Source of the DNA: Chloroflexota bacterium
GTDB lineage: Bacteria > Chloroflexota > Anaerolineae > Anaerolineales > Anaerolineaceae
Assembly: GCA_012797215.1 (NCBI GenBank)
Contig: JAAZPN010000030.1
Span: 1 to 11,215, forward strand
Direction of reading: 5' to 3'
Length of the DNA: 11,215 nucleotides
Each line of letters opens with the position of its first letter. Positions within the stretch are counted from its first letter, which is position 1. Both the position numbers and the translations under genes were made by a program. Shown one piece after another: positions 7,477 through 11,215 of the stretch. The notes under the pieces are model-generated. The model saw nothing but the letters and a program-made list of their open reading frames with translations. It was not told where the DNA came from and made no database searches.

Positions 7477-7558
7477 ATTGAAAACTGACCCGGTTCAACC
7501 GAGAAAGAACAACCCGCAAGAAGACAGACATCGTTCGAATGAATGAGGAGAATTGAAA

Positions 7559-8233
7559 ATGAAGACGAAAAATGCCAAACTTTGGTTGACGCTGCTGAGC
7601 GGCATGCTCGTGCTGATATTCGCGCTGAGCGCATGCCAGCCTGCTGAGCAGACCCCCTCCCCTGAGGAAATCGCTCAACGCGTTGCCCTGACGCAGCAAG
7701 CTGCCGCCACGGAAGCTTTTGTGCAAACGCTGGTAGCCAAAGTGGACCAGCTCAGCAACCAGCCCACCTGGACGCCGCAGCCCACCTATACGCCTTACCC
7801 CACCCCGATGGTGGTTGCGCCAACCGCCGCGGTCGGCACTACGCCTACCCAGGCCGTTCAACCCACCGCTCCTTCGGGCACCAAGTGCTATCAGATGGAG
7901 TTCATGGGCGACGTCAATTACCCGCCCGACACAGCAGTCAAAGCTGGCGATAAATTTGTCAAGAAGTGGAAAATCAAGAACACTGGCACCTGCACCTGGA
8001 CAACTGACTTTGATGTCGTCTTCGTCTGGGGGGATAAAATCGGTAAAAACGCTGATGTGACCTACGCCATCAAACCCGGAGATACCTTTACTGTGGCTGT
8101 CGAAATTACCGCACCAAGCACAGCAGGCACTTACATCGGCTATTGGATGATGACCGACAACCAGGGCGCGCGTTTTGGGTACGGCCCCGGCGGGGATTAC
8201 TCGCTGGCCATCAAGATTCAGGTTGTCAAATAG
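7559..8233 (+). CDS. Lipoprotein 2 with NBR1-type Ig-like domain
   Basis: A 224-residue paralogue of the preceding lipoprotein. The signal peptide ends in LSAC with lipidated Cys26. A short predicted helix follows (about 34-66, SPEEIAQRVALTQQAAA...), then a Pro/Thr/Tyr-rich spacer (about 67-108) and the Ig-like domain (110-224). The domain has 'CYQMEFMGDVNYPPDT', 'KKWKIKNTGTCTWTTDFDVV', 'AGTYIGYW' and the terminal 'LAIKIQVVK'. C110 and C145 keep the C-x34-C spacing. ATG 7559 is preferred because GAGGAG lies 8 nt upstream; a TTG at 7553 would add only two residues. The protein should be exported and anchored by lipid to the outer face of the cytoplasmic membrane. It differs from its neighbours in lacking the 'FP' strand segment before the 'V/IKPG' turn. 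The partner or ligand is unknown. Confidence 0.88.
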   Translation: MKTKNAKLWLTLLSGMLVLIFALSACQPAEQTPSPEEIAQRVALTQQAAATEAFVQTLVAKVDQLSNQPTWTPQPTYTPYPTPMVVAPTAAVGTTPTQAVQPTAPSGTKCYQMEFMGDVNYPPDTAVKAGDKFVKKWKIKNTGTCTWTTDFDVVFVWGDKIGKNADVTYAIKPGDTFTVAVEITAPSTAGTYIGYWMMTDNQGARFGYGPGGDYSLAIKIQVVK

Positions 8234-8255
8234 TACTGTTCCCATCGTAAGTTAT

Positions 8256-8287
8256 AACAAGCCGCCCTCTTGGCGGCTTGTTTTTTT
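8256..8287 (+). terminator. Strong rho-independent terminator after lipoprotein 2
   Basis: An 11-bp perfect stem AACAAGCCGCC (8256-8266) / GGCGGCTTGTT (8272-8282), a 5-nt loop and a run of seven T ending at 8287. It lies 22 bp after the stop codon. Confidence 0.93.
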
Positions 8288-8373
8288 GGGGGCAGGCTTT
8301 TATAAAGGCACTATTTGAAAAGCTGTACTTTTACATTAAAGCCAACACACTGGGGAGAAATATTTCCCTTTTG

Positions 8374-8402
8374 GTATCGCTTCACATGCTCGCGATGACG
8401 CT
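8374..8402 (+). repeat. Fragment of the TCGC...CTCGCGATGAC repeat
   Basis: GGTATCGCTTCACATGCTCG followed by CGATGAC resembles 6598-6627 (GGTATCGCATCGCAAGCTCG then CGATGAC). In the first block this piece closes the composite repeat; here it opens it. The stretch 8288-8373 between the terminator and this repeat shows no gene and no other recognisable element. Confidence 0.55.
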
Positions 8403-8408
8403 TTATCC

Positions 8409-8533
8409 GTCGTTGCGAGGGAACCCTCCAGCAACAGGAGTAATCAATTCGTCATTGCGAGGGAACCCTCCAGCAACCGGAGTAATCGATTCGTCAATGC
8501 GAGGGAACCCTCCAGCAGCTGCGGCAATCTGCC
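8409..8533 (+). repeat. Tandem array of 42-bp units (two full, one diverging)
   Basis: Units at 8409-8450 and 8451-8492 share GTCxTTGCGAGGGAACCCTC, CAGCAACxGGAG and TAATCxATTC. The third, from 8493, starts the same way but switches after CAGCAGCTGC to GGCAATCTGCC, the terminal sequence of the palindromic repeat family. There are no spacers. Translation in one frame gives the repeated peptide SLRGNPPATGVI, which is a repeat artefact and not a protein. Confidence 0.85.
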
Positions 8534-8559
8534 TTTATTTCTTTTGGGAAACCAGCCCA

Positions 8560-8622
8560 AAGATCCTTCGCTTCGCTCAGGATGACAAAGGACATCCAAG
8601 CCAGATGGTAGACATCGTGCCC
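8560..8622 (+). repeat. Dispersed repeat of the GATCCTTC-CAGGATGAC type, copy 2
   Basis: AAGATCCTTCGCTTCGCTCA, GGATGACAAAGGACATCCAA, GCCAGATGGTAGACATCGTG. Same orientation as 6531-6593, and likewise about 30 bp behind a GGCAATCT terminus. From 8623 to 8860 I see no gene. That stretch contains a C-run (8695-8702), a direct repeat of GTGACCAC (about 8670 and 8717) and a DnaA-box-like 9-mer. Confidence 0.75.
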
Positions 8623-8762
8623 TTCAGTCAACGCTTCGCCGGCTCGTGATGGAGCAGGATTCGTCGTTGTGACCACTTGGGTGTGGAGCAGGGTCCCCCC
8701 CCAACCAGTGACCACATCAATTTGCCAGGATCCCTAAACATCGTTTGGTCTCTACAGAAAGC

Positions 8763-8771
8763 TTATCCACA
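8763..8771 (+). promoter_or_regulatory. DnaA-box-like 9-mer
   Basis: TTATCCACA, the perfect DnaA-box consensus, about 140 bp upstream of lipoprotein 3. It is also half of a 7-bp inverted repeat, CTTATCC (8762-8768) / GGATAAG (8796-8802). One isolated box is weak evidence for DnaA binding, and no origin is implied. Confidence 0.3.
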
Positions 8772-8907
8772 ATCCTCTCAGCCAGCAAGAACCCAGGATA
8801 AGTAACAAGCTAACACAAACCCAATTTCCTTCACGCTGGAACAAAACATACCCTCAGTTCGTCTTGAAAATGATGTATGATGTTTTAAAGAGTCAAAGGA
8901 GTGCAAG

Positions 8908-10167
8908 ATGAAAACGAAAAAGACTAATGTAGGACTTTGGGCAGTCGTCCTGCTGCTTGTGAGCGCTCTGACGCTCTCGGCCTGTAACGCGCCTTTCGTG
9001 CCTACCCAAAACCTTGATGACGCCGTCCAGCGCGCCATGCAAACCCTGCAGGCGCAAGCGACGCTCGAAGCCTTCCAGACCATGGTGGCTCAAATGACCC
9101 CTACCGCGGCAGCGACGGATGTTCCACCAACGCAGCCGGTTCCAGGGCAGACCCAGGTGATTCCCTCGAACACCGCAGTGCCACCGACCAGCGTGCCCCC
9201 GACTTCTGTTCCTCCGACGGTTGTGATTTCCCCGATTCCGCCTACGCCCACGCGCATTCCGCCCACGCCTACGCGCATCCCACCGACCCCCACCCCTAAA
9301 CCCTGCAACCGCATCGACTTCCGCGGTGACGTGACCTTCCCGGATGGAACCAAGGTGATTGGCGGCACCAGTTTTGTCAAGACCTGGCGCCTGAGGAACG
9401 ACGGCTCCTGCACCTGGACAAAGGCTTACGACATGGCTTTTGTGGATGGCGACCGCATGAGCTCGCCCAACTTTGTGGACTTCCCCAAAGAAGTGAAGCC
9501 CGGCGAATCCATTGACCTCAGCGTTACCCTGGTTGCTCCCGGCACCCCCGGAAAATACACCGGCTACTTTATGCTTGTCGATCAGAACGGCAACCGTTTC
9601 GGTCCTAAATCGGACGGTAAAGGCACCTTCTGGGTCAACATCGAGTCCATCCGCGGTACGGGCGTGGTCTTCAACTTCGCGGCGGAAGCCTGCCGTGCCA
9701 CCTGGACCAGCAACGGCAGCAGCGATCTGCTCAAATGCCCCGGCAAAACCAGCGACATCAGCTCCGGTTACGTCATTCCGCAAGCCAACCCCATCCGGGA
9801 AGGTGGCGCCAAGGAAAACGAGCCTGGTCTGATCACCCGTCCGGACAACGGCAGCAGCGGTTTCATCACCGGCGTGTACCCAGAGATTACCATCCAGAAT
9901 GGAGATAAGTTCAAGGCCACCATTCAATGCGAAGGCAACATGGACGACTGCGACATTTACTTCACCCTCAAAGCCCGCGCTGGCAGCGAACCTGAGGTTG
10001 AGCTTGGCAGTTGGCACGAAGTCTACGACGAGCATTGGAATCCGGTGGAAGTCAATCTCTCCGCGTTCGCTGGGCAAAAAGTGACCTTCTACCTGATCGT
10101 GCGCAACGGGTCTACCGCTTCCGATAACAGCGGCTTGTGGCTGAACCCAATCATCTACAGACCATAA
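8908..10167 (+). CDS. Lipoprotein 3: NBR1-type Ig domain plus C-terminal beta-rich domain
   Basis: A 419-residue lipoprotein, paralogous to the two genes upstream over its first 247 residues. LSAC gives lipidated Cys26. A short helix follows (35-63, LDDAVQRAMQTLQAQATLEA...), then a long Pro/Thr spacer (64-131) with tandem VPPTS and IPPTPTR repeats, and an Ig-like domain (133-247) with C133 and C168 again 35 apart. Only this paralogue carries a second domain (about 250-419). It has four more cysteines (C262, C277, C341, C348) and ends in a pattern like a galactose-binding-type jelly roll: EVNLSAFAGQKVTFYLIVRN (381-400), then 'SGLWLNPII'. Carbohydrate or glycan binding is therefore possible but is an inference from fold-like features only. 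ATG 8908 has AAAGGAG 6 nt upstream. The gene has its own terminator. The promoter is not clear. Confidence 0.88.
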   Translation: MKTKKTNVGLWAVVLLLVSALTLSACNAPFVPTQNLDDAVQRAMQTLQAQATLEAFQTMVAQMTPTAAATDVPPTQPVPGQTQVIPSNTAVPPTSVPPTSVPPTVVISPIPPTPTRIPPTPTRIPPTPTPKPCNRIDFRGDVTFPDGTKVIGGTSFVKTWRLRNDGSCTWTKAYDMAFVDGDRMSSPNFVDFPKEVKPGESIDLSVTLVAPGTPGKYTGYFMLVDQNGNRFGPKSDGKGTFWVNIESIRGTGVVFNFAAEACRATWTSNGSSDLLKCPGKTSDISSGYVIPQANPIREGGAKENEPGLITRPDNGSSGFITGVYPEITIQNGDKFKATIQCEGNMDDCDIYFTLKARAGSEPEVELGSWHEVYDEHWNPVEVNLSAFAGQKVTFYLIVRNGSTASDNSGLWLNPIIYRP

Positions 10168-10185
10168 AACACGAATGTGATTGCA

Positions 10186-10220
10186 AAACAGGCTGCCAAA
10201 CTAGGCAGCCTGTTTCAATT
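10186..10220 (+). terminator. Rho-independent terminator after lipoprotein 3
   Basis: A perfect 12-bp stem AAACAGGCTGCC (10186-10197) / GGCAGCCTGTTT (10204-10215) with a 6-nt loop. It is followed by CAATT, so the T-run is mostly within the stem. It separates this gene from tpiA. Confidence 0.82.
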
Positions 10221-10263
10221 AATCGCGTTTGCGGCTCAATAACGTCTTTTAGCAAGTTTTGCG

Positions 10264-10272
10264 TGGTAAAAT
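10264..10272 (+). promoter_or_regulatory. Candidate extended -10 promoter of tpiA
   Basis: TGGTAAAAT: a TG dinucleotide one base before TAAAAT (10267-10272), an extended -10 pattern that can work with a poor -35. Transcription would start near 10279, about 30 nt before the ATG. No good -35 is visible. Confidence 0.4.
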
Positions 10273-10308
10273 TTAACTAATCAATTTCCCGTGAAGAAAG
10301 GACATCCC

Positions 10309-11070
10309 ATGAAATCAAGAAAACCGATGGTTGCTGGTAACTGGAAGATGAACAAGACCCTCTACGAAGCACGCGACCTCATCCGCGCGATTCTCCCGGA
10401 AGTGGACAAAGTTGAAGGGGTTGATATGGTGATTTGCCCTCCGCACGTCTGCCTGGGCGTTGCCAAGCGCGAAACGGAAGGCAGCCTGCTTAAGGTTGGC
10501 GCTCAGAACATGCACTGGGAAGCCAGCGGCGCCTATACCGGCGAAATTGCTGCCGGAATGCTGGTGGATTTGTGCCAATACGTCATCATTGGTCATTCCG
10601 AACGCCGCGCGATGTTCGGGGAAACCGACCTGACCGTCAACAAGAAAGTACACGCCGCGCTCAAAGCTAGCCTCACGCCAATTATGTGCGTGGGCGAAAC
10701 CCTCTCCGAAAACCAGGCCGGGCAGACCGCTGCGGTGGTCGAAGGAATGGTACGCGGCGGTTTGGTCGATGTGACTCCTGAACAAGCTCAAAACATCATT
10801 ATCGCCTACGAACCGGTCTGGGCAATTGGCACCGGGCTGGCAGCCACCCCCGAAGGCGCGAACAGCGTGCATAAGGACGTGATTCGCCCGGTTCTGCGCG
10901 AGCTCTTTGGCGCGGAAGTTGGGAACGCGATGCGCATCCTTTACGGCGGCTCTGTCACTGCCGCGAACGCCGCGGAACTATTCTCCCAGTCCGATATTGA
11001 CGGCGGTTTGGTCGGCGGGGCGTCGCTCAAGCCGGATTCCTTCGCCGCGATTGTGAAAGCTGCGCTCTAA
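10309..11070 (+). CDS. tpiA: Triosephosphate isomerase
   Basis: TpiA, 253 residues, a TIM-barrel enzyme that interconverts dihydroxyacetone phosphate and glyceraldehyde 3-phosphate in glycolysis and gluconeogenesis in the cytoplasm. All catalytic and phosphate-binding elements are visible: GNWKMN (10-15) with Lys13, IIGHSERR (93-100) with electrophile His96, AYEPVWAIGTG (166-176) with base Glu168 at the start of flexible loop 6, LYGGSV (211-216) and the closing GGLVGGASL (232-240). Length is normal. ATG 10309 has AAAGGA 6 nt upstream and begins directly before the first strand. An upstream in-frame GTG at 10291 would overlap that ribosome site and is not preferred. The gene is flanked by terminators on both sides, so it is monocistronic here and not in a gap-pgk-tpi operon within view. 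Confidence 0.97.
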   Translation: MKSRKPMVAGNWKMNKTLYEARDLIRAILPEVDKVEGVDMVICPPHVCLGVAKRETEGSLLKVGAQNMHWEASGAYTGEIAAGMLVDLCQYVIIGHSERRAMFGETDLTVNKKVHAALKASLTPIMCVGETLSENQAGQTAAVVEGMVRGGLVDVTPEQAQNIIIAYEPVWAIGTGLAATPEGANSVHKDVIRPVLRELFGAEVGNAMRILYGGSVTAANAAELFSQSDIDGGLVGGASLKPDSFAAIVKAAL

Positions 11071-11091
11071 CTTATCTATTGTGATACCTGT

Positions 11092-11124
11092 ACGGGCAGC
11101 CATCCGGCTGCCCGTTTTCTTTTC
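11092..11124 (+). terminator. Rho-independent terminator of tpiA
   Basis: A 10-bp perfect stem ACGGGCAGCC (11092-11101) / GGCTGCCCGT (11106-11115) with a tight 4-nt loop, then TTTCTTTT. It starts 21 bp after the tpiA stop codon. Confidence 0.93.
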
Positions 11125-11136
11125 GGGTCGGCTCAC

Positions 11137-11164
11137 TTGACAAGCCCCTCTGAAAACCTATAAT
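11137..11164 (+). promoter_or_regulatory. Consensus sigma-70-like promoter at the right edge
   Basis: TTGACA (11137-11142) and TATAAT (11159-11164), both perfect, with a 16-bp spacer. This is the strongest promoter in the window. Transcription should start near 11171 and run out of the window to the right. No start codon with a ribosome site follows before the end, so at least 45 nt of leader RNA are transcribed. Confidence 0.82.
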
Positions 11165-11170
11165 TAGTGT

Positions 11171-11215
11171 ATCAACTGTGAACGAGGAAAGTAGCCCATC
11201 CGGACCCAACAGGGA
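11171..11215 (+). ncRNA. Possible 5' end of a T-box riboswitch leader (truncated)
   Basis: The first transcribed bases after the consensus promoter include GAACGAGGAAAGTAG (11180-11194) and, 12 bases on, AACAGGGA (11208-11215). T-box leaders begin with a stem I of this form: a GA-rich stretch with an AGUA internal-loop strand, then a downstream CAGAGAG or CAGGGAG-like strand. If correct, the downstream gene is most likely an aminoacyl-tRNA synthetase or an amino-acid gene, switched on by uncharged tRNA. The specifier loop, the UGGNACC-type T-box sequence and the terminator all lie beyond the window, so the call rests on a partial motif. An ordinary untranslated leader or another structured RNA is the alternative. 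Confidence 0.45.

Noticed and set aside
8278..8649. Open frame of 123 codons encoding repeated SLRGNPPATGVI peptides
   Set aside because: It begins inside a terminator T-run and translates the 42-bp tandem array; the peptide is an artefact of the repeat.
8763..8771. Replication origin near gyrA based on the DnaA box
   Set aside because: There is only one box in the gap, and no dnaA, dnaN, gyrB or AT-rich unwinding region next to it.
8864..8881. TTGAAA and TATGAT as a promoter for lipoprotein 3
   Set aside because: Only 6 bp separate the two hexamers, and neither has a well-spaced partner. No promoter is called.
8893..10077. Long minus-strand open frame (394 codons) opposite lipoprotein 3
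   Set aside because: It is a shadow of a gene with clear signal peptide, ribosome site and domain. The antisense product is Gly/Arg/His-rich without a domain. The similar shadow opposite the kinase (1163-2023) was rejected for the same reason.
10834..10860. Loop 6 of triosephosphate isomerase reads GTGLAATP and not the more common bacterial GTGKxATP
   Set aside because: The same GTGLAATP sequence occurs in yeast triosephosphate isomerase, so it is an ordinary variant.

Overview
The window looks like chromosomal DNA from a GC-moderate member of the Chloroflexota, most likely class Anaerolineae. This is an inference. It rests on three secreted lipoproteins with a Pro/Thr-rich linker and an NBR1-type (next-to-BRCA1) Ig-like domain, an architecture common in that group, on the general protein character, and on abundant short intergenic repeats of the ATTGCGAG...GGCAATCT type. 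No taxonomic marker such as rRNA is present.

Layout. 1-340: a cluster of palindromic intergenic repeats. 359-2666 (+): a two-gene unit with a soluble GAF-PAS sensor histidine kinase and a monofunctional biotin-protein ligase. 2642-5170 (-): gyrA, whose 3' end overlaps the ligase gene convergently by 25 bp. 5426-6025 (-): a small membrane-anchored FHA-domain protein with its own promoter and terminator. About 6100-6660: a repeat-filled gap. 6749-8233 (+): two paralogous lipoproteins, each followed by a hairpin terminator. 8288-8760: a second repeat block built like the first. 8908-10167 (+): a third, larger paralogue with an additional C-terminal beta-rich domain. 10309-11070 (+): tpiA with its own terminator. 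11137-11215: a strong sigma-70-like promoter driving a leader that resembles the start of a T-box riboswitch and is cut by the window edge.

How the parts fit. gyrA, birA and tpiA are housekeeping genes. The kinase and the FHA protein are signalling parts with no obvious partner in the window: there is no response regulator and no Ser/Thr kinase. The lipoproteins should sit on the outer face of the cytoplasmic membrane. Their shared design (lipobox Cys26, short helix, Pro/Thr spacer, Ig domain with two cysteines exactly 35 residues apart) indicates local duplication. The two composite repeat blocks lie on either side of lipoproteins 1 and 2, which may be relevant to that history.

I found no convincing wholly new system. 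The items most worth a second look are the probable T-box leader at the right edge, the paired composite repeat blocks, the lipoprotein paralogue series, and the apparently leaderless kinase gene.
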